Source: Proales similis
Lineage: Eukaryota; Rotifera; Eurotatoria; Ploima; Proalidae
DNA: 64,000 nt
Assembly (NCBI GenBank): GCA_019059635.1
Contig: JAGVRJ010000009.1
Span: 1,397,001 to 1,461,000, forward strand
Reading direction: 5' to 3'
Shown here: piece after piece, positions 42,691 to 55,400 of the stretch
How the letters are laid out: each line of letters opens with the position of its first letter
Position numbering within the stretch: the stretch's first letter is position 1
Translations under genes and position numbers: made by a program
Notes under the pieces: model-generated
What the model saw: the letters and a program-made list of their open reading frames with translations, nothing else
Told to the model about the DNA's origin: nothing
The model's database searches: none

Positions 42691-44753
42691 CTAAACTAAC
42701 AAATAGAAAATATCGAAAACGAGCGATAGATGGAAAATGAGAAAAACACGAAGAAAAAACAATGAATCGTGCGAGTGAGTTCTTTTTGCGCAAATCGAAT
42801 CCAATTCACTCGAACCTTGAACAAGTCGCGCTTGGCTCGGCCCTTAAGAACGTGTCGAACGCATTAGGGCACGGACGAAGCAAATTACGTAAGAAAAGCG
42901 CGCTGGCTGCTCCATCGGCTCTATTGGTTGGAGTCTCGCATTGTAAACTGTACCCTTGGTCTCGTGCGGTGTTCCGAACATAACTATTGCAAGTCATTAA
43001 AGCCCTGCTCCGACCGACTAGTCCTCTTGACGAGGCCAAAACAAGCGCTCAACTATTCATGTTTATTCTGGCCGATGCGTTCGAGATTAGCCAAATAAAC
43101 TCTGTTCGGCAAGCGAGCCAGCTAGCCCATCAGCGAATACCATATAAACACACACACACACACGAAGGGGCGCAGGCAGTCGCATCGGTGCCCGTTTTAC
43201 CGATGGACCTCCTCCCTGCCTCAAGCTGGCCGTCGTTGTTGTTGTTGTTTTCGACGGCGGCAGTGTTGAGTGCAAATTACCTAATCATTAAGCGACTCAA
43301 ATGTTTGCACATATTGTAGATACGGCGAGGCTGCATGAAAGCCACGTGTGCTCGGGCAGTGACATTCATGCGAATTAAATGTCAAGCTATTGGGCATTGT
43401 TAAAGGTTTATTAGCCAACGGGCAGGCAGGCACGCTCGCACGCTGATTTGGGCTCTTGCATTGGGCGTAGCTAATTGGCTCTATACGCAGTTCAAGTGCC
43501 AGAGCTGATTGAGAAGAAGCTGAGAAACGAGCCGCTGACCCAACTAAAACCCTTCTCCCCAAAAAAAAAAAGAAATAACGAGCGACTCGATAGAGAGTGA
43601 AGAAGAAACAAGGCAAAGAGGGCGGGTCTACGAACGAGCAAGAGGCGAGTGCGATGAAGAGAAAGAAAGAGAAAAGTCAGCGAAGCAAATAAATCAAGTT
43701 GACTTGTTTATGGCTAAGCCTGCTCTGAGAAAAGCCAGCTTCAGAGGCATTTCAAGACCCTCTTGAATCATTTAGTCAGAATTGAGCGGCCATTAAGAAA
43801 TCAAAATTTGAAATTGAATGGGCATTAGGGCGCATAGAGCGCCAACCTGAAGAGGCAAGACAATCATCGTCAGGCATAAATTTGAGCAAGTTGGCGCTTG
43901 TTTACGCTCGGCGGGCAACAACGTGACGGCTTGCGGGATTAAAGCAGCAAACAAACGATAGAAGCTCAAATAGAACGGCTTCATTGAGCGGGCTCAGTGC
44001 ATCATGCTCTTCAGCTCGACTTGCTCGCTTTCTTCGACACGTCAATAAGTCACTTCTAGACTCGAAAATCGATTTGCGCCGAACAAATGAACTCAACGCA
44101 AACAAGCGTCCGGCCGCTGGCCACAATGATGTCAAGCCTCGCAGGCAGCCAAGCAACAAGCGGGCACGGCTTGTGAAAACAAAACAAGCGTCGAGTGCTC
44201 TTAATCTGTTTGAGAAGCCAGCGAGAGGCGAGGCGCGCTCCAGTTTGGCTCATGTTACAGAACAGATTGAGCGAGACTCTCGTCAATTCACCGAGGCGAT
44301 TCACATGGCCGATTTTGGATCGACCCGATTCGCTTCTTTGCGTCAATCCAAGCGAGCGCTCTCTCTCCCTCTCCCGCCCTCTCCCCTCTGCCCGCTGAGT
44401 GTGCGTGTGTGTGTCTACAGCATGATAAACCAACTTTTGACCGCTTAATGATAAGCGCATCAACGCGCTTCTCTCATCATCGTCGAGTCATTGAGCAGTG
44501 GTAGCAGCTCTGGTATTAGAACTCACTTAGAGCAGCGGTTGCAGCCGATCAACATTGATTAGACAAGACACTTGTTGGCGCCCATCTAGTCGAGACGAGG
44601 CCGGCTACTTCGACATCTGCCTTCCCCCCTCCTCATACTCCTCCGACGCTGGTTCGCATCGGCTTTGACTAGCCTCTGGTCCCACTCCTATTCGCAATCT
44701 CTGCTTAGACCAAAAAAAAGCTAATTTTGCCATGTGGCCGATTGTCGAATTGA
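42691..44753. other. 2-kb spacer, no recognised gene
   Basis: The divergent space between the ANKS1-like gene and the nuclear-receptor-like gene. It has a CA tract (43149-43164), an AC/CT-rich area near 44360-44415 and A-rich runs near 43560. An open frame at 43984-44448 has biased composition but no family resemblance or promoter support, so I do not call it. Confidence 0.5.
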
Positions 44754-44760
44754 TATATAA
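44754..44760 (+). promoter_or_regulatory. TATA box of the two-DBD gene
   Basis: TATATAA 43 nt upstream of the ATG at 44803. Initiation about 30 nt downstream of the box would leave a leader of roughly 20 nt. Few other genes here show so clear a box. Confidence 0.55.
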
Positions 44761-44802
44761 AGACAATTAAAGGATCGGTGAAATCCATAATTTGACTTGT
44801 CT

Positions 44803-45698
44803 ATGGAGGATCTGAAATTGATCGAAAAAGCGTTCGCAAGTTTTTTGCGCGCTTGTGAGCGGGTCGACCCCTTCCTGGTGATCGCCTACATCAGATTCAG
44901 TGTGGACGAGTTTGAACGTGTAGGCAGCATTCAAAGTGAATAGAATTTGTTTTGTTTTTATTGCAATTTGAGACGAACCGATTGATCTGACCGTGGCCGT
45001 AAGCACTTATTGAAAATGCGGAGAAGAATGCCGAACTGAGTAATGAACAGTTGCCCGCCGATGGGTTAGTTGACTCTGAGCTCACTGGTAGCTATCGTTG
45101 ATCAAATCGAATTTCACTCTAAAAACAGATATTTCGTTTTTTCAAACAATTCTAATCGACAAACGCAGATGAGAACGAGCGAGAACTGTGTCGAGTTTGC
45201 GAGAAGCGACCGCCGACCGGCTTTCATTTTGGCGTCTTGACGTGCCACAGTTGCAAAATGTTCTTCATGCGCGCCAGCAAAGAGACCACAAACATCGTTT
45301 GCAAGCAGCTGAACAGCTGCGCAAGGAGCAGGACAGACGCCAAGTGTCGCAAATGTCGCTACGAGAAATGCCTCAGAGTGGGCATGCGCATTTTCAAGGG
45401 CAAGTACTTCAAGTGTGCGAGGCCGCCTCGAAGTCAGCGATCGATATCTCGCAGGCTCTGCCACAGCCCACAGCCGAAAGAGATCTGTCCGATTTGCTTC
45501 GACGATAGCTCGCCGCTGGGCGCTCATTACGGCGTATTGAGCTGTTTGAACTGCGCCAAATTCTACGGACGTCATTTGACCGATTATGAGCAATACTCGT
45601 GCGAGAAACGCTGCGATCCAGAGTCTCCTCATATTCGAAACTGCACAAAATGCCGCTTCATCAAATTTCAAAGTCTACAATCCAATTCGCAATCTTGA
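44803..45698 (+). CDS. nuclear-receptor-like protein with two DBDs and no LBD
   Basis: My model has exons 44803-44919, 45024-about 45090 and 45169-45698, giving 236 residues. The N-terminal 60 residues are of unknown fold (MEDLKLIEKAFASFLRAC...). DBD1 (about 68-135) has a complete set of eight zinc-binding Cys: CRVC, 14 residues, CHSCKMFF, then CKQLNSC and CRKCRYEKCLRVGM. DBD2 (about 167-220) again has eight: CPIC, 14 residues, CLNCAKFY, then CEKRC and CTKCRF. DBD2 lacks the usual CLxxGM end. The stop at 45696 comes 8 codons after the last finger, and AATAAA follows 10 nt later, so no ligand-binding domain can be encoded. The DNA-recognition (P-box) residues are unusual: HS-KM in DBD1, LN-AK in DBD2. 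Such a protein should bind DNA without ligand control. The exon 1-2 junction is the weakest part of the model. Confidence 0.8.
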
Positions 45699-45708
45699 TC
45701 TTAGATCG

Positions 45709-45714
45709 AATAAA
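45709..45714 (+). terminator. poly(A) signal of the two-DBD gene
   Basis: AATAAA starts 10 nt after the TGA stop. This closeness argues that the transcript ends here and that no further coding exon follows. Confidence 0.65.
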
Positions 45715-46957
45715 CAAAAGTGTCATTTTATTGCCAACTTGTCGGTCATCTCTGCTTCTTGCTTCGTCTCTGCTCTGAATTTGTCTCTGCCTCACCGCAT
45801 GCCTCCTCAATTGCTCTCTGGCGCTTCGTCTCTGCTCAGACTTATTAGCGGTTGCCTTTTGCGCTTCAACGAGTGCCTTTTAGCTTAATTGTCCCCTAAT
45901 TGAATTCAAGCATTATTTGTTTACGCTAGAGTGCAAAATCTTTCAATTTTCTCTCAGTTTCAAGCCGAGCTGATGGTTTCGATCGGAATTTTGGCATATG
46001 CGCACATAAATCGAGTGGGAGGCCCACATTAACACGACGGACGACGATATCTACGTGATTCAAATAAAAAAAGGCTGAATAGGACTCAGCTGGGCCCGTA
46101 GCGCGCCACCAATGCCACTTTCTTCCTCCCTTCATGTGTGAAAACAAAACCTTAAGAAACAGAGAAGTGCTTTAGTTTACTCGGCTTTAACCGAGAGACA
46201 TAATTGCTCCGAAATTATTGATTTTTCACTTTCTCTCCTTTATTTCGGCATGCAACATTCAAATTGGTGGCATTTTGTGCTCGTTTACATTGAAAAACAT
46301 TGGCAAATTGAAATGAAAAAGGAAAAGTGAAATGACAAACTGCAGCAGTGGCCAAGTGAACGAGACGAGAAGAGTAATGAGAAGCACAGTAATTGAGTGC
46401 AAGCGGACATGTAGGCAAGCAGGAAGAGGCAAGAAGGCATAAGCCAGCAGCCAGAAAGACACCAATGCAACGAGCGCTTTATTTGCTTTTCTTAATTATA
46501 GCGCAATGTATATAAATTTGTGTAAAAACGAACGTTCACCAATGCGATTAGGAAAATCAAGCAAAAGACGGCAACAAGCGCGCATGCCAAAGGCGTTGTC
46601 AATATTTTATGACTTGGCCGGCGCTAATGCTGGCGGTAATGGCACAAAAGCTCGACGCAGAGCTAAGATAGCAATCCAAATGAATAAATGAATGAATGCG
46701 CCTAATCAATTTTCATGCGTCGCGTGTATTATGCCACTTTTTGGTTTCGATCGATTTTTCCCATCATCATCTCCTACTCGAGTTGGCACAGTTTCATTGT
46801 ACACTTTTATGCCCTGAGCAGAGAACAAGAGAACAACTGCCCCGGGCCACAGCTCACAGCCTTTTTCTCTGTTTTTTTTTTCTTGTCCACCAATTTCTCG
46901 CTCTCTATTGAGCATTGCAATCTATTTGGCAACTCTACATTCAAGTTGAATTTATAG
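45715..46957. other. 1.2-kb spacer
   Basis: Between the two-DBD gene and the VAT1-like gene, same strand. Composition is mixed, with A/T-rich stretches. No coding segment or RNA gene recognised. Confidence 0.5.
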
Positions 46958-48486
46958 ATGGCTGCAGAGAACTCGAGTGCCCGCTTGCCGATGCTTCCAA
47001 ATGATATTAAATGTGTTCTACTGCAAGGGTTCGGAAGTGTTCGGCAGCTCAAGGCAATTAGCATCCCACGGCCAAATCCGGGCAATGACGAAGTTCTTGT
47101 TCATGTCAAAGCTTGGTAATGCTAGTTGCAGACTGCAGCTCGGCTACTTCAAACTCATTCAAATCGCGTTTCAAAGTGGCATTAACTTTCTGGATCTGTC
47201 GATTCGTCAGGGCCAGTTCCCCAACTTGCCGCGACTGCCGTTCGTGCCCGGCTTTGAGTGCTCCGGTCAAATAGTTAAATGCGGCGCCAGTGTGACCAAC
47301 TACCATGTTTGTGCTTATTCCGACGATTTAGTTGATCCGAATAATTCGCGTTGCTAATCTTTTCATCTTGGTCAGGTCGGCGATCGAGTCATTTGCTTGC
47401 CCCGCTTCTACGCCTGGTCCGAATATTTGGTGATCAACTGCAATCTGGTCTACAAGATACCGGATTTTCTGAATTATAGAGACGCAGCCGCGCTCTCCTA
47501 CAGTTACATAACCGCGTACATGCTGTTGTTCGAGTTGGGCGGCCTGCGAAGTGGACAGACCGTGCTGTTTCACTCGGCGGCCGGCGGAGTGGGCATCGCA
47601 CTCAGCCAACTGAGTCAACTAGCCGAGCATGTGACCACAATAGGCACGTGCTCGAAGCAAAAAATGGACCAAGTAAGAGACAACGTGACTCATTTGTTGG
47701 AAGAGAACGGCACAGTTGACTACTCGCATCACGTGAAAAAGTAACAATTTCCATCGCTGCCTCATTTCTGGCCCATAATGTCCGTTTGTGAGCAGAATAT
47801 GTCCGGAGGGTGTCGATTTGTTTCTGGACTGCTTGTGCGGCGAGAACACGGCCAAAGGGATGAGCTTGACTCGGCCATTGGGCAGATACGTTCTGTACGG
47901 CGTCTCAAAGAACATCGACGGCGAGAGCAAGAACTACATCGCTCTTGCCAAGAACTGGTGGAATGTGGAAAAGATCTCGCCTATCAAGCTTTACGAGGAG
48001 AATAAGAGCATATCAGGCTTTAACTTGTACAACTACCTCTTCAATCAGCAGTTCAGTCCGCGCAAGCACATCACGGCCATCTACCACAAGCTGTTTGAGC
48101 TCTACTCTCAGAACAAGATCAAGCCGGTCATCGACTCGGTGCATTCGTTCGATAATGTGAGCCAGTTGTTCATTCGTTCGGCTTCTTCAATTTAAAGCTG
48201 AGTTTCACTTTAGATCGGAGACGCTCTGAATCGGCTGGCCGACAGACAGAACGTTGGCAAAGTTCTGATCGAGCCTTACTTGGACGAGCAGCCCGAGGTG
48301 AGTAATTCGCAGCCAAATCAGTCACTTCACTTCAAATCTAAATGTGTTTCACAGATTCTGGAGCGGCAGAATTCAAGTGACACAAGTGGACCTGACGACG
48401 ATGATGAGGAGGACGAGAGCAGCCAACAGAACGAGACCAGGACCGATCAGCGCGATCAAGAGGAGTTCGGCCATGATCTTAAATGA
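46958..48486 (+). CDS. VAT1-like quinone oxidoreductase
   Basis: A zinc-free medium-chain dehydrogenase/reductase of the VAT1 (synaptic vesicle membrane protein VAT-1) family. The ATG at 46958 precedes IKCVLLQGFGSVRQLKAISI and GNDEVLVHVKA. The second exon has GINFLDLSIRQGQFPNLPRL and PFVPGFECSGQI (family: PGFDFAGxV). The nucleotide-binding exon has LRSGQTVLFHSAAGGVGIAL (AAGGVG loop). Later blocks are GVDLFLDCLCGENTAKG, LGRYVLYGVSKNIDGESKNY and FNLYNYLF, with GDALNRLADRQNVGKVLI near the end. The tail after ILERQNSSDTSG is very acidic (DDDDEEDESS), and the stop is at 48484. Exons join in frame across short introns (57-94 nt). The family reduces quinones using NADPH; the exact substrate is not shown. 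Confidence 0.92.
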
Positions 48487-50295
48487 ATCCAAATTTGAAA
48501 TATGCCATGCCAAACTGGCTGACGCATGTTCATGTTCTCTCTGGCATGTTCTTTCTAGACTAGTAGTCTCCTTCGATTTCCAATATCAGTCTTTTGAGTT
48601 ATTTATATTTTGCTCGTGACGGCGTTACTCTTTTCGTTCTTGAATTTGCCCTTGTCGTGGATCTAGTCATAATCTGAAGCGAGAGAAATGAGATTCACTC
48701 GAATGCATTTCGATCGCGCCATGGTCGAGTCAGGTTGCTCGACACATGAGTTCAACTTCTCCTTTCCTTTTTGTTTTTCTTCAACGAGCGTTTGCTCCTA
48801 AATAAAATCGCCGCAAGTTTCGATTCGTCTCATTTCTTGAGCACAAAATTGAACACGTTCTCACATCGAACCTGAGTCCAGACGAAAGATGTTGAAAATC
48901 AACGTCAAAGCAAGAACGAGAGAGAGAGAGAGAGAGGAGCGAGAAAAGAGATAATCATCTTGTTAGTAGACAAGCAGAGAAAAGAATTAGGCAAAACAGG
49001 CCCTGTACAAAGCAAGTTGCATTAATTGACGCGACGGCCTGCTTCAGAGGCTTCAGGCCGGGAAGCTCAAGCAATTAAAAGAAGAGAAGACCAGAAAGAT
49101 TGAGAAGTGAATGCCTCGACGAACGATCGTACCCTTGGGCATGAAGTAAAAATAAATGAAGTGACTTGAGTTATCCGGTCGAGTACTCAATTACGCAACT
49201 CAAATGAATGTCACCGAACGAATTGATTAAATTTCAATGGGAACAAGCCTGCTTGCAAGCGCCTCGAGCAGCGAACAGATCAGAAAATTTATGGCTCGCA
49301 CCACAAATGTCTGGCCTCGTCTGACTTTGCGCTCCGAACGGCCAGGATGCTCGCCCGGGCTCTGATTTGCCATACGAGCAAGTAATTGAAAATAAAAAAA
49401 AAAAAAGAAAAACTAGAAGCAGGAAATTTGGCCGATTTAGACGAAGGAAGACAGATTGCGTGCAGAAATTAGATTATAGACTCGTCTCGCTTCGCCTCGA
49501 GTGCCACAGAATGTGTCGGATTAGAAGGAGGAGGAGGCACGAGCGACGACGGCCAAGAGCATCTGTCGCAGCTACATTTGCCATAATTGCTTGCGCTCTT
49601 TTCTCTCGCAGAACTTGAGCGATGATACTCAAGCCGTTATTGATTGAATAGACGACGACGACAATTGATCAATTTGATGTCTCTTCACTCGTCTGGCTGG
49701 CACTCACTCTTTAGCTTTAAAAAAAAAAGAGGCACAAATCGGCTCAATTTTCTACTTCTCTTGATCACTCACTTGATTTAAGCAGACGCTGACATGCAAG
49801 TTGGCTCAGAAATATATTTCTACATTTCGTTTACCTTAAACTTCGGGCAACCAAAATTGCAGTCAAACTATACTGAGTCTACAGGCCGCTTTTTATTTAG
49901 ACTCATTCATTCTCTATTAAGAAATTTACAATACGAGACGATTAAAGAGTAAATTATTGAAGAAAATTAACGGCTCAATCGGGCGTGTAGATTATGACGA
50001 GCCGGCTAAAAAGCAGCCGCCCTCCATCGTCGCTTGAAGTGATTCGTGATGTAATGGCTTTGCAGATGAATATAATTGCCATTTATATTTGCGGCGGCCG
50101 CTAAGACGAGGCGAGCACACAGAGTCGCTTTCGCTAGTCTATCGATATGAGAAGCTGCTCGTCAGAAAAGCACTCGCTTGTGATCAAGTATTCACTTCAG
50201 AATGAATAAAAATTCGCTCTCTTCGCATCCGCCGTCTTTGGCGGTCTTCGCGCTCAGAGCGGCTGCTGTCAATTGCAATTTTCCCTTGGCCGCTC

Positions 50296-50334
<39 letters not shown>

Positions 50335-52411
50335 GATGCGAGCACATAAGCAGGAAATTTGTCAGAGCGCAGAACAATGGCATTTAGAGACAAGGCCGTC
50401 GAGTTGTTGGCAGCAAGCTAGAGGCGGACGGCGACGACGAGGACCGGACGCACGATTGACACAACTTCGTTATGCTTCGCGTCGTATTGCGTTTCATCTT
50501 CTCGGTCGCATCTAACTGCGATCTATGCGTGTGTCGGTCAGTGGCCGCTCGATCAAACAAGCGAGTCGGTCTAGGACAACCAATCACGACTTGACCGGCC
50601 GACAAGTCAAGTTGGCTCGCTCGTTAACTTGAGGCTCAGAGAGATCTACGCCAACCGAAACAAGTGAATTGGTCACCTTGCATTGGAGTAAGACCCCGAT
50701 CGAATATTAAGACAGTGTCGTAGGACAATGCCAATTCTTGACGCGCTCTTAAGCCGCCGCCGCCGCATATTTCCTATTTCGGGTGGTATTAATCACCTTT
50801 GCATGGCGTTCAGTCACTTATTCGGCCAATGGAGGCACCTTTGCATCTTTGCGCAAATCCTGCCTTGACTAAGCCGCTCAGACTGACTATGGAGATAAGC
50901 GCGCTTTCCAGCTTAGTGAAGCCCGTGTTGGTTTCCTTTTTTATTTTTTCATCTTGTTGGTTAGTTCACTGTCTATCGACCGCTCTTCTTTATTGTTCGC
51001 CTCAGCTTTACAATCGAATACCGGCCAAACAACGACCGCTCGACCATGGTCTTCCCATCTTTGCCATTTTATTTATTCGATCGCTCACCCAACTCTAATC
51101 GATTTTGGGAGTCAATTTGGCCTCTGTTTATCACTGAACTCTAAACCAACAACTGGCAATTTATCGATGGCTTCTATTTATAGGAAAATATTTCGTTTCG
51201 CTCTGCAGGAGCCGAATCATCTACTCGAGTTTGTGCCAATTAGGCGTTCGCACTAACCAAAGCACAGCAACAAGTTCTTTCCTTCTGGCAGGCGTTAAGT
51301 CGTTAATTTGTTCTTGGGCGGATCGGGCCAGCTCTATTTGCTAAACCACACTCACACAGACAGACACATACTTGATCGATAAACAGCTCCACTAGTTTAA
51401 CGATTGCGTAGGAAATACACACCCGTACCTGAACAGTGCCGGTCATGACGCCTCAACACATCAGCATGCCGCCCATCGTGATGAAAAAACACCAGTCGCC
51501 TATTCGCGTTTGGATGAAGAGCCATGACAAAACCAGTCCGAGCAGATCCAGCACAAGCAGACGAGCGATAAAATTAGAGATTGCAAGCGAAAGAGCGAGA
51601 AGCGTTTGGAATGAAAAGAAATCGGGACCTAGGCTCGATGCGCTTGAGTTGGCGCATTAGCTAATACTACGAACGGACGCGGCGCATTGTGTGTCACGAA
51701 CTCTCTGAACGCTAATCGTCAATGAGCGTGATTAATGAGACGCGAAGAACGCGCAAAGCACCGCAAACAATCAAGCAGCGCCAACACCACCAACATCAAC
51801 AACAACCAAAGGCTAGGGGTGCACAGTCGACTCTCAAGCATGTTGGAGCATTTTACCTCGCATTGTGAGCATCCACTCTAACCTTGGATTCAATTAGAGA
51901 TAATGGTCAACTGCACTTGGGGCACAGTTCAATATTGATCAGTTTGGGTTGCAACTAAATATTTGCCCACTTGGCCATTCTTATTTTTAGCTGCGATTTA
52001 TGCTCAGCTCATCATTTCTCGTCGCATTAGTTCAGATCCAGCTGGATTGAACATTGAACACGTGCGACCTTCATTTTTGCTTTCTTGTGTCCTCAGCTCG
52101 TTGAGAGGCCTGATCACATTAATTAGCGCATCCTCTATTGCAGCCCCTCCTCCTTCTCCTGGCCCGTTCGAACCCAATGACAAAGAATGGCCAGTCTGAA
52201 GCCGTTTGCTCTTTGAAAATTTCTCAACTTCCGATTTTGTTCGCTTCTGTTTTAATCATAAACGACTCGTCTCTAGATAATCTAAATCAACAGATCTTAT
52301 TAGATCATATCTTGAATGAGCCGGCAAAGAGCAGAGCAAGAGGGAAAATTTGCATTTTCATGCTCCACCGAGCCGAGCTTGCCAGTACTATTTTAAGGGC
52401 AAACAAGCTAA
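48487..52411. other. gene-poor region upstream of PATJ-like gene
   Basis: 3.9 kb with no supported gene. It holds a GA tract (48919-48936), a poly-A run near 49395, a (CTG)10 run at 50303-50332 and AT-rich blocks. The 5' leader or a noncoding first exon of the PATJ-like gene may lie here. Confidence 0.5.
50303..50332. repeat. (CTG)10 microsatellite
   Basis: A perfect triplet run. Open frames through it on either strand (Leu, Gln or Ala runs) are not part of any supported gene. Confidence 0.9.
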
Positions 52412-55400
52412 ATGGCACATTTGTTATTTGACAGAACGACGGCTATGAACCAAGAGAAGAAGGAGCCGAGTCCGACTGCACCGGACCGGAGACGAGTATC
52501 TCTGCCTGATAAGAGAGGAGCAGTCAACTGTTGGAGAGGATCGTCAAATTCAACGTCTCGAGGTGATCAGCTAAAAGGTAATTTGCGTTCAGCATCCGAT
52601 GCCAAAGCATGACCTGTGAACCAAGCGATTGATTAGCTGCCAACGAAGCATTCAGGCGTCTTTCAAGCGCGCTCGATAGCGTGTACGCAGCTTCGAACAG
52701 CGAAGCTGCTCATGCAACTACTTCATCCAATTCACAGCAGGCGAACAAACACCGGCCGGATATGGAGCAGCATGAAGCAAGCCAACAGAAACTGAAGGCG
52801 ATAGAATTCAAGAGGCGTGCCAATTCGATTGCTGGCTTGCTTTCAAGTGCCATGTTCGCCAATGTGTATAATATTAGCAAGACCGGCGCCCGGACACAAC
52901 GAGCAGCTCATATTTATCGGCAAGCTGCTGCCTGCGACGAGTCCTGTGAGAGCGACGACTCGTACGCGGCCGAGTTCAATCGTACAATCAAGCGAATAAG
53001 AGTGAGAGTTGTCAAATCAGCTCCTGCCAACTGTCAGCCGAGGCGTCTTGTTAGACTTACAAGTCACAAGCGAGCAGCCAAGACAGGGCCTCTAAAGGAC
53101 GCCTCTAGCTCATCCTCGTGTTACTTGTTCGTTAATCTTCCTAAACAACCGGTCGAGGCGAGTAAACAAGCCTCGCATAATGATTTATTATATCTGCTGA
53201 GGTAAGTTCCGATCAATCGTCGGCAAGCGAATGCGAAAACGCCGGTGGCAATCTATTTCAAAAGCAATCCATCCAAATTAATTATCTCTGCCATTTGAGA
53301 CCCACCAGCAGCAGCAGGGCTAAGCAGGCGGGCGAGTATCTGGCACCGGCAGTCTGGCAGCCAGCAAGTGCGTGGTATTGGGTGTACGTTTCAATTTAGA
53401 GCGTGTTGTTTGTGTGTGTGTGTGGTTGCGAGCGAACGGTGCGCTCTTAGTTGAGTAGCAGGCGGGCTCTACGTGAAAGAAAGCTCTTAATCAAGATGAA
53501 TAGCGGATGCGTCGGCATTGGACACAATTCAACCAGAGCCTCATCCATACCCATCTAATACATCAACTCTAATTCCTTTCTCTTCTTCCATCCCTTTCGG
53601 CCTCTCGTTCATTTCATTTTGATGATAATTCCTTTCTTTTCGCGGAGCGCTCTTCAGCCGCCATTCCACTCGGCTCTGTCCGTGATTTACTGTTTATCTG
53701 CGCTGGTGCCAATCGAGCATACACATTCTATTTATTTAAGCCTCAATTGACTTGTACAGGCATGCGTAGACCTAGAAGCGTTCTTCGATTCTAAGGCACA
53801 ACTCGCAACTCTTAAAGTATTGAGAGCGGCGCCGCTTCGACATGGACCGTTACATAATCAATAACGCCGACTGCATTACCGTTGAGCACGCCTTGGGCTG
53901 CTTAGTTGCTCATTGTAACTTCTCTAGTAGAGTGCGCGTTGAGAGCGCGCCGTTTAGAACAAGAAAAAAAAAATGGTGAAAACAACAAGATTGGCGGCGC
54001 GCGCCGAGTGAGTTCATCGAACATGTTGCCAATCGCGAGAGTGCTTCACTAACGCTTCTCATTTGCGTGTCGATTAGACGCTGTAAATAGGAGCAAGCGA
54101 GTAGGCCCGATGATGATGGGCACCATGATCATCTTGAAAGTGCGGAGTGCTCCATTAACATGACACCGCAATCAATTGCTCTTTGCCGCGTATATTTTAA
54201 TTGCGTTTTGGCAATATTTTGCTCCAATTAATTGGAAGCCAGGCAAAGCGAAAGGTAGCAGCAGCATCGTCGGCAAGCATTAAATTTATTCTTCAAGTGA
54301 CATTATCGTCACTTCCTCTTCTCTTTCTCAGGTGAAGAACTAATTAGCTCGATGTCCTGGCATTTTCCTGCGTATCTGCACATCGTTCGGATGTTTGGGC
54401 GTCACTTGACATGTTGCAATTTATTGAGCTCCACTTGTCTAGCAGAGACGGCCAAATACGATGTTGGACCTCTAGCTATCGAGTCGAAGAATGAATGACG
54501 AACCCTGGACCGAAATAGTAGTGAATAGTGTGTAGCCGAGCAAGCAGATGGGCCCAATTGAAATTTAAAATTCAGAGAGATTTCGAGAGAGCGAGTCAGC
54601 GGCTAAGAGAGAGAGAGAGGGAGGAAGTGCGGCGACTTGGGCGCAGACAAAACGTCGAAAGGGCCTCGACGTTTATCGATCGCTCACTTCACTTGAGATC
54701 AAGAAGCAATGTCAATATTATTGGGCCAGATTTAGGCATGGCGCCTTCTACTTGACTAGATGAGTCAGACAGAATCGGAGCATGAGAGTTTATCTAGCGC
54801 ACACTCGAGGCGGCCGAGCGGCCGTCGTCGATCATTATTATTTTTTCTTCTCTATTTGCAGTCCAAAAGAGCTAATTTGTCCGCTTTAAATTGCTTTTGG
54901 GCATCCAGCTGAGAACGAAGGCGCAATTAGACCGGATTTGCTCGATTGACTAGTAGAGAGAGAGAGAGAGAGGGAGAGAACATAATTGGCCAGGATCATA
55001 AATCTATTTTCGACTTGATGCTATTTCTTCCAACAGACAGGCACACACACACACACACACGCCCAGACGCTGGTGTGCGTCGCTTGCAAGTTGCAATCAA
55101 GTGTATATCGCTCTATGGCAGCAGTCGCTTGGCTAAAGCGATTTCTGATTTAGACCGATCAGATGAATGCGACAACGAGCGGGGCAATTACCGCTGTCCC
55201 CATCGGCGTCAGTCAGTGCTTGCTCTGCTCTGGCTCGCTTGTAATTTGAGCAGCTGACAGAGTGGCACGCTCGCTCATATTCATGAGCATGCAAGCGAAC
55301 TCGATACGGAAGCGATCTCGAGCTTTGGTTCATTCGAGCAGTGCTAATCAAGCATTTATTAAGAACCTCGCACGCATATTTGTTTAATCAGGCGCCCATG

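Noticed and set aside
43984-44448. 154-codon open frame
   Set aside because: Biased composition, no family resemblance, no splice or promoter support, and a comparable antisense frame; likely chance.
50184-50515. Overlapping open frames with runs of Leu, Gln, Ala or Cys
   Set aside because: They are translations of a (CTG)10 microsatellite in all frames.
52637-53201. Separate small gene of unknown function
   Set aside because: Splice sites on both sides join it in phase to neighbouring exons, and its content fits the L27 domain and first part of PDZ1 of the PATJ-like gene.
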